DNA of 64,000 nt from Paludibacter sp. Its GTDB lineage: Bacteria > Bacteroidota > Bacteroidia > Bacteroidales > Paludibacteraceae. The translations under genes were made by a program, and so were the position numbers. Shown here one piece after another: positions 37,693 through 44,591 of the stretch. Below the pieces are notes generated by a model. The model searched no databases. It was not told the origin of the DNA and was given only the letters and a program-made list of their open reading frames with translations. The stretch lies in NCBI GenBank assembly GCA_031292575.1, contig JARLGX010000035.1, positions 1 through 64,000 on the forward strand, given 5' to 3'. The first letter of the stretch is position 1. The number at the start of each line of letters is the position of its first letter.

Positions 37693-37730
37693 AAGAAAAG
37701 CTATCAGCGTATATTCTGATAGCTTTTCTT
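37693..37730. terminator. Terminator between convergent operons
   Basis: Perfect 15-bp stem aagaaaagctatcag (37693-37707) with ctgatagcttttctt (37716-37730). It lies between the CoA-disulfide-reductase-like gene (plus) and the DUF2202 gene (minus) and can serve both. The rest of 37533-37823 shows nothing recognisable. Confidence 0.8.
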
Positions 37731-37823
37731 GTTAAAATATAAAGAAGATCTTCCAGATGGACAATAAGAAATGTGAACTTCTTGAAGATTGTATCCTTAT
37801 TTACTGAAGATGGACAGTCCTTA

Positions 37824-38498
37824 TCATTTCCATTTTCCGTTAGGCGCAGTATTTGTACCTGTAATTATAGCATCAAAATCCTCGCTTGAAAGAATTTGAG
37901 GACTATATACTATACCTTGATTTGCAAGTACATTTGCAAAAGCACGAAGATGATTTTTTGAGCCATCCAGCAGGTTTGTATAAACTTGCATAATTTCAGT
38001 ATTTGTTGTTTCAGCAATTAATCTCTTTAAGTCCCTGATATCATACTCTTCTATATATGCACCTGTGTTTAAAGCAGCATTAGCACTTGTACCAGATGCA
38101 ATCAACTGATTATACAATGTCTGTATTACCTGATTAGAAAACATACCTGCATCTTTTAATGCCGGATCTGTCAAACCAAAGTGATTAATAAGATTCAGGA
38201 TAGCTTCGGCATGACGCGTTTCACTGTTAGAAATAACATCAAAATTCGTTATTCCAAAAGCTTCATAAAATTTTTCGTACACATTCTGAGCCATTTTTTC
38301 TTCCTCTCTCATCAAAAATAGTCCATTAATTTCTGACTGAGTTAAATTGTTTGTAGTAGTAGTACTCAAAAGGGTTCCAGTTCCTTTTGACACAATTCCT
38401 TTAGATTCTGTTATGCCAGAATTTAGTTCGTTTTGTCCACAGGAGACCAATTGGATAGCCAGCATTAGAACGATTGGAATGAAAAGATTTGATTTCAT
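37824..38498 (-). CDS. DUF2202 ferritin-like lipoprotein
   Basis: A 224-residue exported protein with a lipobox VSC near residue 20 (IQLVSCGQ), followed by a Ser/Thr-rich linker and a DUF2202 domain. The domain has ferritin-like helices with candidate metal ligands: LFLMREEEKMAQNVYEKFY, SETRHAEAILNLINHF, YIEEYDIRDLKRLI and SKNHLRAFANVLA. Such proteins are often next to metal-stress genes. Here it is the last gene of the ECF-sigma operon, 29 bp after the EF-hand-like gene. Metal binding is inferred from the helical E..E..H pattern. Confidence 0.85.
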   Translation of the reverse strand: MKSNLFIPIVLMLAIQLVSCGQNELNSGITESKGIVSKGTGTLLSTTTTNNLTQSEINGLFLMREEEKMAQNVYEKFYEAFGITNFDVISNSETRHAEAILNLINHFGLTDPALKDAGMFSNQVIQTLYNQLIASGTSANAALNTGAYIEEYDIRDLKRLIAETTNTEIMQVYTNLLDGSKNHLRAFANVLANQGIVYSPQILSSEDFDAIITGTNTAPNGKWK

Positions 38499-38527
38499 TT
38501 TTTGGTAGATTTAATTGGTTTTTTAAT

Positions 38528-38845
38528 TTACTTTTTAAAAGTCTCGCGATTATCGCAGACCCCATTTTTATTCGAATCAACAAAGTTTGCTCCTTGTTGA
38601 TTGAGATGCGAGTTTCTGTTTTTACATCCATTAAAACATTGTCCCCTGCCAGTTCCTAAGCCATTCCCAATACAAACTTTACAGGTTTTGTTTTCACGGT
38701 TATCACATATTTTATTGTTGTTTAAATCAACAAAACAACTTTTCTTAGTCACTGATTTTGTTGTCACTCTTCTAGTGTTTTGGGAAAATAAAACACTTAC
38801 AGATGCTACAAAAATCAATACAATAAATAATTCTTTTACTTTCAT
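38528..38845 (-). CDS. Secreted Cys-rich protein with two EF-hand-like loops
   Basis: Unrecognised family, 105 residues. A signal peptide ends about residue 22 (VLFSQN). Two copies of the same 14-residue segment, FVDLNNNKICDNRE (38-51) and FVDSNKNGVCDNRE (88-101), place acidic/Asn residues exactly as in a calcium EF-hand or dockerin loop (D1, N3, N5, D9, E12: 40/42/44/48/51 and 90/92/94/98/101). Between them is a Gly/Cys-rich stretch with CKVC and CFNGC. It lies in the ECF-sigma operon; a role in metal or calcium binding outside the cytoplasm is inferred. Confidence 0.75.
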   Translation of the reverse strand: MKVKELFIVLIFVASVSVLFSQNTRRVTTKSVTKKSCFVDLNNNKICDNRENKTCKVCIGNGLGTGRGQCFNGCKNRNSHLNQQGANFVDSNKNGVCDNRETFKK

Positions 38846-38889
38846 AATTTTAAATTTTGTGATTGATTAAATTGATTTAATTACTATAT

Positions 38890-39429
38890 TTATTGATTTC
38901 GAAATCCATTTCCATTCCTATTCCCATTCCCATTTCCTTTATGTCCCCGTCCATCTCCATTATACGACTCACTCTTGTATAAAGGACTAAAGTCCATTTG
39001 TAATTTATTCAACTGTTCAGGAGTGCAAACCATTTTTATTTTCAAGTAAAACCTGTTGGTTTCACGTTTTAATTCAGCATGCAAGTTCCCTGTTTCTCGA
39101 GATAGAAAATTTAATCTTATTGTGTCTGATTTTGCTTTTTTTAATTCGGTAAACATTTCATTTTTAAGAGAATCTATGCTGAAAATAATTTTATTTGCTT
39201 TTGGACGAAATTCATGATTTGCTTCTCTAAAAACCTGCATCTGATTCTGATTAAACCCCAACGTTTGTCTAAAGAACTTACCATTAATCATATTTTTTCG
39301 TTCTACATTTATCTCAACTACTTTATCAGTGCTTTCTCTATAATTATGATAAAGTATGGTACCGATTGTAGTTAAATTCAGTACAATAAGCACAACTACT
39401 GTCCAACTAAGTATTTTTATTTTATTCAT
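38890..39429 (-). CDS. CpxP/CnrX-like periplasmic metal or stress sensor
   Basis: Membrane-anchored periplasmic helical protein of 179 residues in the Spy/CpxP/heavy-metal-sensor group. It has one N-terminal transmembrane helix (about 6-27), a long helical domain (FNQNQMQVFREANHEFRPKA) and an LTPEQ-like CTPEQLNKLQMDF. The low-complexity tail is rich in Gly, Asn and Arg (NGDGRGHKGNGNGNRNGNG). Its start codon overlaps the anti-sigma candidate gene by 8 bp. The arrangement sigma, small membrane protein, periplasmic sensor resembles the CnrH-CnrY-CnrX logic. Confidence 0.75.
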   Translation of the reverse strand: MNKIKILSWTVVVLIVLNLTTIGTILYHNYRESTDKVVEINVERKNMINGKFFRQTLGFNQNQMQVFREANHEFRPKANKIIFSIDSLKNEMFTELKKAKSDTIRLNFLSRETGNLHAELKRETNRFYLKIKMVCTPEQLNKLQMDFSPLYKSESYNGDGRGHKGNGNGNRNGNGFRNQ

Positions 39430-39712
39430 TGCTATCAGAATTATAAAGTGCAAAGTTTTCAATCTCACTGTCGTTAATATTAAGGCCTGTGTATTTTTTT
39501 TGAATGGGCGCGTAACTATCTCCAATAACGATTCCCATTATGACAGCAATTGAGATACTTGCTGCAACCGCTGTATATTGGAAGAAACGGGGAATTTTAT
39601 GTTTAGGAGCTTCAATTTTTTCCATTATCCTGGTTGCTAAGTATGGATTATGTTCTTGCTGTTTTTCCCTGTTTATGTATTCATTTATGTAATCTTCTGT
39701 TTCCATTTCCAT
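39422..39712 (-). CDS. Small membrane protein, candidate anti-sigma factor
   Basis: 96 residues: an acidic cytoplasmic N-terminus with the segment HNPYLATRIMEKIE, one transmembrane helix at about 45-66 (FFQYTAVAASISIAVIMGIVIG), and a short periplasmic tail. NPYLATRIMEKI followed by a helix is typical of short anti-sigma-like proteins next to ECF genes in Bacteroidota. There is no zinc-binding HxxxCxxC motif. Position directly after the ECF gene (28 bp) and overlap with the sensor gene support the role; there is no direct evidence. Confidence 0.65.
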   Translation of the reverse strand: MEMETEDYINEYINREKQQEHNPYLATRIMEKIEAPKHKIPRFFQYTAVAASISIAVIMGIVIGDSYAPIQKKYTGLNINDSEIENFALYNSDSNE

Positions 39713-39740
39713 TATTTTTATAAATGATTAGACAATTGTT

Positions 39741-40301
39741 CTATTTATTTCCTACTTTGATTGAAAGTTTTCTTTGAAGAGATGTTTTGGTTCGTTGCAA
39801 CAATTGTTCTACAGAACCCTCGCTGCAATGCATAATGGCAGCAATTTCTTTTTGAGACAAATCGTCATATTTACTCAATACAAATGCTGTTCGTTGTTTT
39901 TCGGGTAATGAATCTATTGCATTACGAATTGCTACATTACGTTCAATATCAATAAGATACTGTTCTGGATCCGGATCATTACTTTCTTTATTAAAGATGC
40001 TTTGGAGTAAATCTTCTGCAAAATGAAAAATTTGGCTACGCTTTCTTTTTTTTAGCTGATTTATTGATGTGTTTACACTTATACGATAAAGCCATGTTGA
40101 AAACTCTGAATTTCCTTTAAAGCTACTAAGCGATTCAAAAGCGTGTATAAAAATATCCTGTGTCAAGTCTTCGGCGTCTTCCCGGTTATGCACAAACCCC
40201 ATAGCGGTATGAAACACCATTGTTTGGTATTTCAGCACTAGTAATTCAAACTTTGAACTGTCGCCGTTCAATATGGCTTGTATTAATTTTTGTTCGGACA
40301 T
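39741..40301 (-). CDS. ECF-type RNA polymerase sigma factor
   Basis: Alternative sigma factor of 186 residues. Region 2 is seen in GFVHNREDAEDLTQDIFIHAFESL and FSTWLYRISVNTSINQLKKRKR; region 4 in LPEKQRTAFVLSKYDDLSQKEIAAIMHCSEGSVEQLLQRTKTSL (parts quoted). It heads an operon with an anti-sigma candidate, a CpxP/CnrX-like sensor, an EF-hand-like secreted protein and DUF2202. It is probably released in response to a periplasmic signal and likely drives its own operon. I could not identify its promoter. Confidence 0.92.
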   Translation of the reverse strand: MSEQKLIQAILNGDSSKFELLVLKYQTMVFHTAMGFVHNREDAEDLTQDIFIHAFESLSSFKGNSEFSTWLYRISVNTSINQLKKRKRSQIFHFAEDLLQSIFNKESNDPDPEQYLIDIERNVAIRNAIDSLPEKQRTAFVLSKYDDLSQKEIAAIMHCSEGSVEQLLQRTKTSLQRKLSIKVGNK

Positions 40302-40395
40302 TCGGTTTTTGTTCGGTAATGTAAAGTTAGACAGATATTGACAAAATTTCCTACGATAAAATTACTTTTTTTTTAAAAAGTTCAGTTTATGAACA

Positions 40396-40440
40396 GAAAA
40401 GAGCCGAATTGATTTATCAAAAATCAATTCGGCTCTTTTC
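40396..40440 (-). terminator. Terminator of the 15-gene minus-strand sulfur operon
   Basis: Perfect 19-bp stem gaaaagagccgaattgatt (40396-40414) with aatcaattcggctcttttc (40422-40440). On the minus strand it follows the ferredoxin-type gene and precedes the ECF operon. Confidence 0.85.
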
Positions 40441-40503
40441 TTATTACAAATAATTATAAACCCTGCAAGTTATTTATATAATGGATTGTTTACATTTTTT
40501 TAA

Positions 40504-40995
40504 TTACACTTTGTATTTCAAACTGCCATTAGGACAAGCTGCCACGCATTTCAGGCATTTTGAGCAAGAATAACTTGCTCCTGGTTTTAGTTTGTCCGGT
40601 TTGTACAAGCTGAACTTTGCAGGTTCAAGGGTTGAAATGTAACATTCCTTGTCACATTTACCACATTTTATGCAAGTATCGTTGTTTATTTTTATTTTGA
40701 AAAACGACCATTTGTTTAATAGCCCCGAAACCCATGCAATAGGGCAACCCATTTTGTGATATTGATACATGCTTGAAAATTGCGAACTTCCGCCCATCAT
40801 CAATTCCATCATAAAGCCAATGGGACACATCCAGCGACAAAACACTTTGCCGAAAATAACACCGGTTCCAATGCCAAAAAGCACGATATACCAAATAGAA
40901 ATATGAAAATAACTCTTTGCAAAATAGGTTAATGCTCCCAAAACAGCAAGTATAATTATACGCTTTGAAATAATAAATTTTGTTGCTTTTTTCAT
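40504..40995 (-). CDS. Membrane 4Fe-4S ferredoxin protein (NapH/YccM-like)
   Basis: Small electron-transfer protein of 163 residues. Two transmembrane helices (about 11-27 and 33-50) precede the CRWMCPIGF motif (Cys53, Cys57) characteristic of NapH/CcoG/YccM proteins. Two [4Fe-4S] ferredoxin motifs follow: CIKCGKCDKEC and CSKCLKCVAACPNG. It is shorter than NapH, with only the last membrane segments. It is the last gene of the sulfur operon, 5 bp after the methyltransferase gene, and probably passes electrons between quinol and thiol systems. Confidence 0.85.
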   Translation of the reverse strand: MKKATKFIISKRIIILAVLGALTYFAKSYFHISIWYIVLFGIGTGVIFGKVFCRWMCPIGFMMELMMGGSSQFSSMYQYHKMGCPIAWVSGLLNKWSFFKIKINNDTCIKCGKCDKECYISTLEPAKFSLYKPDKLKPGASYSCSKCLKCVAACPNGSLKYKV

Positions 40996-41000
40996 TTGCT

Positions 41001-41639
41001 TTAAACTTCAGTGGAAGTATTGTTGGCCAATACGGTTATGTGATTTGTGTTGTTTTTAATTTCAGAAAGAATCGTCAATCCTGCCTTTTCAGCCAGATAT
41101 GGAATTCCCCCGTTAGCTTGATAATTTCTGAAATTTGCATAGTGTTCGGAACCGGCAATATATTCAATTATCTTTGTCAGTGTCCCTGAAAAATTTGCGG
41201 GCTGTGGCGAAAGATAATCTCCAATAATTATTTTATCAGCAACCTGTGCAATTTCTTTCAGAAGTGGAATGCGTTCTTCTTCATTCACTTCGTGAATAAC
41301 ATAGGTAAGAATAGCATAATCAAAATGTTTTGCCTCAGTAATTATATTCTGTAAATTTGTATGCCTGAAGCTTAATTTATCAGTTGGCTTATTGGAGAGG
41401 TTCTGCATTGCTTTGTCAATATTCCTTTTCGACAAGTCAACACCTAAAGCCGATTTACATCTATCAGCCACTGTAAAACTAAAAAAACCGGTTCCACATC
41501 CCACATCAATAATTTCACTGTCAGGCTCAATAAGTTTAATTATCTGCTCAAAAAGTTCTTTTTGATTTGGAGCAATAACTTTATCATAAAACCAACCATC
41601 GTACCAATGATATTTACTTTCAATTACCTTGCTCTGCAT
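41001..41639 (-). CDS. Class I SAM-dependent methyltransferase
   Basis: Methyltransferase of 212 residues with motif I as IIDVGCGTGFFSFTVADR, post-I ALGVDLSKRNIDKAM, and motif IV as FDYAILTYVIHEVNEEERIP. Three segments are reminiscent of thiol or volatile-sulfur methyltransferases, but the substrate is not certain. The N-terminus KYHWYDGWFYDKVIAPNQKE is a family feature. It sits near the 3' end of the sulfur operon between a thioredoxin and a ferredoxin gene. Confidence 0.8.
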   Translation of the reverse strand: MQSKVIESKYHWYDGWFYDKVIAPNQKELFEQIIKLIEPDSEIIDVGCGTGFFSFTVADRCKSALGVDLSKRNIDKAMQNLSNKPTDKLSFRHTNLQNIITEAKHFDYAILTYVIHEVNEEERIPLLKEIAQVADKIIIGDYLSPQPANFSGTLTKIIEYIAGSEHYANFRNYQANGGIPYLAEKAGLTILSEIKNNTNHITVLANNTSTEV

Positions 41640-41687
41640 AGCTTGTTTTATGGATAATGTTTTGATTCACTTATAATACCGACAAAA

Positions 41688-42164
41688 TTATTTTACTAGT
41701 AATACTTCACTAATTGCTTTCTTCAAAGTTTCTTTTGGTAGCGCACCCTGAGCCATTTGTGGAGCTTTTCCTACCGGACAAAACAATATGGTAGGAATAC
41801 TACGAATGCCAAAAGCTGCTGCCAGTTCTTGTTCTTCTTCTGTATTTACTTTGTAAATATAGATCTTACCATCATATTCTTTGGCTAAATCTTCCAAAAT
41901 TGGAGCTACCATTTTGCAAGGACCACACCATGATGCATAAAAATCGATAATACAAGGTTTATCACCCAAGTATTTCCATTCGGTTGGATTAGTTTCGTAA
42001 TTAGCTACTTTCTTTAAAAAATCTGCTTTGGTTAAATGAATTGTTCCCATTTTCTTTTCTTGATTAATTGTTTTTTGATCTTCTACTTTATTTTCTTTAT
42101 TATTTCCGGCGCATGCTGAAAATATGCTCGTAAGCATTAAGCTTACAAAAATTATTTTTCTCAT
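41688..42164 (-). CDS. Thioredoxin-domain lipoprotein
   Basis: Thiol-disulfide protein of 158 residues exported as a lipoprotein (lipobox FSAC, Cys18). The thioredoxin fold has FYASWCGPCKMVAPIL with Cys80 and Cys83 and the cis-proline in RSIPTILF. A mostly charged linker (20-40) separates anchor and domain. The longer in-frame start would hide the leader, so this start is preferred. Part of the sulfur operon, 22 bp after the HMA gene. Confidence 0.88.
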   Translation of the reverse strand: MRKIIFVSLMLTSIFSACAGNNKENKVEDQKTINQEKKMGTIHLTKADFLKKVANYETNPTEWKYLGDKPCIIDFYASWCGPCKMVAPILEDLAKEYDGKIYIYKVNTEEEQELAAAFGIRSIPTILFCPVGKAPQMAQGALPKETLKKAISEVLLVK

Positions 42165-42186
42165 ATTGTATTGTTTATATTGATTT

Positions 42187-42441
42187 TTATAAGGCGCAAC
42201 CCCAAATTGAGGGCTCATCTGTTTCAATTTCTTCGTCTTGTTTTATCTCATGAAATCCACGTTCTGCAAGGGCTTCCGCAATTTTATCACGGGTTACTTC
42301 ATCAGTGTGGGTTACGACAACTCGTCCTTCAATTCGGTCCAACTCTACTTCAAATACACCTTGTAATGTTCCGAGTTGTTTTAAAACCCGATTGTTGCAA
42401 TCCATGCATTCATCTTTTGATACTAAAAAAGTGCTGTACAT
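42187..42441 (-). CDS. Heavy-metal-associated (HMA) domain protein
   Basis: 84-residue ferredoxin-like HMA protein with the metal motif CMDC (Cys12, Cys15) in the first loop, VFEVELDRIEGRVVVTHTDEV in the usual strand positions and a C-terminal extension ending CAL. Such proteins carry Cu+ or other soft metals, or serve as carrier domains. Here it lies between small membrane proteins and a thioredoxin in the sulfur operon, 4 bp after the DUF2892 gene, so soft-metal/thiol chemistry is the likely role. Confidence 0.82.
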   Translation of the reverse strand: MYSTFLVSKDECMDCNNRVLKQLGTLQGVFEVELDRIEGRVVVTHTDEVTRDKIAEALAERGFHEIKQDEEIETDEPSIWGCAL

Positions 42442-42445
42442 ACTT

Positions 42446-42688
42446 TTATTTTTTAGGTTCGTATTTCTCGAAATCTATTTCAGTTGTTTTATTGCTTTTG
42501 TTGCCTGTTTCGCAACTTCCACCAGGACAACTGATATTGAAAATGGCTTGAGCTGCCAAAATAATCCCGACAAATAAAAATATATTTTCGCGATTATAGT
42601 AAAATGCAATTCCTAATGCACCAGCCAACACCAGACGAATAATGCGTGTAATACCCCAGTTTTTAAAATAATTTTTAATTGGTTCCAT
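42446..42688 (-). CDS. DUF2892-type small membrane protein with Cys motif
   Basis: 80 residues with two transmembrane helices (GITRIIRLVLAGALGIAFYY, then FLFVGIILAAQAIFN), then SCPGGSCETGN. The helices plus the CPxxxC segment are as in DUF2892 (YgaP-like) proteins found with rhodaneses and sulfur-transport YeeE genes. Its start overlaps the preceding DUF6132-type gene by 14 bp, indicating translational coupling. Its role is unknown; a membrane persulfide or thiol site is possible. Confidence 0.75.
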   Translation of the reverse strand: MEPIKNYFKNWGITRIIRLVLAGALGIAFYYNRENIFLFVGIILAAQAIFNISCPGGSCETGNKSNKTTEIDFEKYEPKK

Positions 42689-42881
42689 GTTCTTTCTTTT
42701 TAAACATATCAAATAATAAATAGCCTAACACTCCTCCGTAAATGACACTTATATAAGGATTTGAGCTAATCGGACAAGTACCACTTGCACATCCCACAAA
42801 ATGATAATACATAAAACCGGCAATACCGCCAATCAGGACTCCAATTATTTTCAAGAAATGTTTTTTTAAAAATTCTTTCAT
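42675..42881 (-). CDS. DUF6132-like small membrane protein
   Basis: 68 residues with two hydrophobic helices (IIGVLIGGIAGFMYYHFVGC and YISVIYGGVLGYLLFDMF) separated by GCASGTCPISSNPY. The motif GCASGTCPISSNPY and small size are typical of the family named DUF6132 in Bacteroidota, next to thioredoxin and rhodanese genes. The start MKEFLKKHF was chosen over an upstream Met that lacks support. The two cysteines could form a membrane-surface disulfide. Confidence 0.72.
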   Translation of the reverse strand: MKEFLKKHFLKIIGVLIGGIAGFMYYHFVGCASGTCPISSNPYISVIYGGVLGYLLFDMFKKKEHGTN

Positions 42882-42960
42882 TTTTTCTATTCGTTTTTTT
42901 ACAAAGTGATTAATAATACACACCTGTTTAAAAATTCTTTTATACAAGAATTTACTCAAT

Positions 42961-44127
42961 TTATAAACCTGGAATTCTTGGGAACTGCCCTACTTTTGTC
43001 ATTTTAGAATAAATTCCCCAGCTTTTTTTCATCCAATGTCCAAAAATTGGCATCGGAATCAAAATAGCCTTTTTACTGTTGCGTAAGACAAAAGCTGCTC
43101 CATCACCGGTATCCATTACACAAAGAATATTCAGATGTTCCTGATACCCTTTTAGCTTAGTGCCGCCCTTTTCAATCTGTTGAATATTATAAGCCACATT
43201 ACGTCCCATCATTTCAGCTATATGCCCTTGTTTGGCAACCCATTCCGGTCCTTCATAAGCCGCGGCATCACCAATAGCAAAAACATTTTTCACTTCAGGC
43301 ACCCGATTAAAATTATCTATTCTCACGAAACCTGCTTCAGAAAGAGGTAAATCACTATTTTTCAGGATGGAAGAACCTGTCCCCGCGGCTATAAACATAA
43401 TTAAATCCGATTCAAGTTTTGATTCATCTTCGAAAATTACGCCATCTTCCACAAATTCTACTATTTTTTTACCAAATCGCTTATGAATGTTCAGTTTTGA
43501 AAACATGCTGTTAATCATTTTCATTGCACCTTTTCCCATACGCGCTCCGGGTTCTTCCATGGGGGCAAAAAAAGTAAGTTCAAATTTGTCACCCAGGCCT
43601 TTTTTCTTCAGGTAATGTTGAATGTTGAACATTAATTCAAAAGCCGGTCCACCACGCACAGCCGATTTGTCTTTTGGATTTCCACCAAAGCCTATTGCAA
43701 TTTTTCCAGATCCCTTTTGAATCAACGAATCCAGTTTATCGCGTAGTTGAACACTCATTTCCGGTTTTCCACAAATACTCAGTGTGTTGTTTATGCCTTT
43801 ATGTTGAATTTTATCCGCACCAAAAGCCACCACCAAATAATCGTAATTTAAAACCTGACTTTCGCAAACGACCTGATTCTCAGAAGCTTTTATTCCGTTT
43901 ACTTTATCAATAATTAAATTGAATGGATATTTCTTTTGAATTTTTGATAGTGGTATTTTTACATCGTCAAATTCTTTTTCGTGAACAGGAATCCAAATTG
44001 AAATGGGATAAACAAACAAATAATCACGATCTGAAACCAATGTTACTTCAAATTGACTGTTTTTTTGCAATTCTATAGCTGTTTGCACACCGGCAAAGCC
44101 ACCTCCAAGTATCAGAACTTTTTTCAT
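42961..44127 (-). CDS. Sulfide:quinone oxidoreductase-like flavoprotein
   Basis: FAD protein of 388 residues related to sulfide:quinone oxidoreductase and type II NADH dehydrogenases. FAD motif LILGGGFAGVQTAIEL, second FAD motif VFAIGDAAAYEGPEWV and a C-terminal LCVMDTGDGAAFVLRN are seen. Cysteines are Cys88, Cys119 and Cys336. The segment SAVRGGPAFEL (about 155-165) occupies the place where true SQRs carry the first redox cysteine, and it has none. So sulfide oxidation is possible through Cys119/Cys336 but not assured. Confidence 0.8.
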   Translation of the reverse strand: MKKVLILGGGFAGVQTAIELQKNSQFEVTLVSDRDYLFVYPISIWIPVHEKEFDDVKIPLSKIQKKYPFNLIIDKVNGIKASENQVVCESQVLNYDYLVVAFGADKIQHKGINNTLSICGKPEMSVQLRDKLDSLIQKGSGKIAIGFGGNPKDKSAVRGGPAFELMFNIQHYLKKKGLGDKFELTFFAPMEEPGARMGKGAMKMINSMFSKLNIHKRFGKKIVEFVEDGVIFEDESKLESDLIMFIAAGTGSSILKNSDLPLSEAGFVRIDNFNRVPEVKNVFAIGDAAAYEGPEWVAKQGHIAEMMGRNVAYNIQQIEKGGTKLKGYQEHLNILCVMDTGDGAAFVLRNSKKAILIPMPIFGHWMKKSWGIYSKMTKVGQFPRIPGL

Positions 44128-44137
44128 AAATTATCAA

Positions 44138-44554
44138 TTATGCATTTTGAATTTCTTTCAGTAAAAAATCTTTTTGTTTAATCCCCACAAACCGCTTTAC
44201 TTCTTTGCCATTTTTGAAAAGAATAAGTGTTGGGATGCTACGGACTTTGAATTGTTGAGCAAGCGTTTTTTGTTGTTCAATGTTTATTTTTCCAATTTTC
44301 ATATTTCCAGTTAATTCATCAGCGATTTCATTTAAAACAGGAGCCATCATACGACAAGGAGCACACCACTCAGCCCAAAAATCGACTAAAACAACTTTCC
44401 CTTTGGTTTGTTGCTGAAAATTTTTAAATGAAAGAGTCAAAATCTCATTATGATCGGCGACTAAAGGTGTTTTCTTCATTTTAATTCTGGCATAGATATT
44501 CAGAAGTAAAAATGTGCCGATTAAAGTCCCAATAATTATAAGTGCCGTTTCCAT
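44138..44554 (-). CDS. Membrane-anchored thioredoxin
   Basis: 138 residues: an N-terminal transmembrane helix (about 3-21, METALIIIGTLIGTFLLLN) followed by a thioredoxin domain with FWAEWCAPCRMMAPVL (Cys64, Cys67) and cis-proline in RSIPTLILF. Unlike the thioredoxin at 41688 it is anchored by a helix; topology is not certain. It lies 10 bp upstream of the SQR-like gene and likely works with it at the membrane. Confidence 0.88.
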   Translation of the reverse strand: METALIIIGTLIGTFLLLNIYARIKMKKTPLVADHNEILTLSFKNFQQQTKGKVVLVDFWAEWCAPCRMMAPVLNEIADELTGNMKIGKINIEQQKTLAQQFKVRSIPTLILFKNGKEVKRFVGIKQKDFLLKEIQNA

Positions 44555-44591
44555 ATCAATTTATTATTTAATTACTTCAATATCTATATAA

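Noticed and set aside
42675-42959. Longer start for the DUF6132-like protein at 42959
   Set aside because: The added 26 residues lack family support and the shorter start gives the typical N-terminus.
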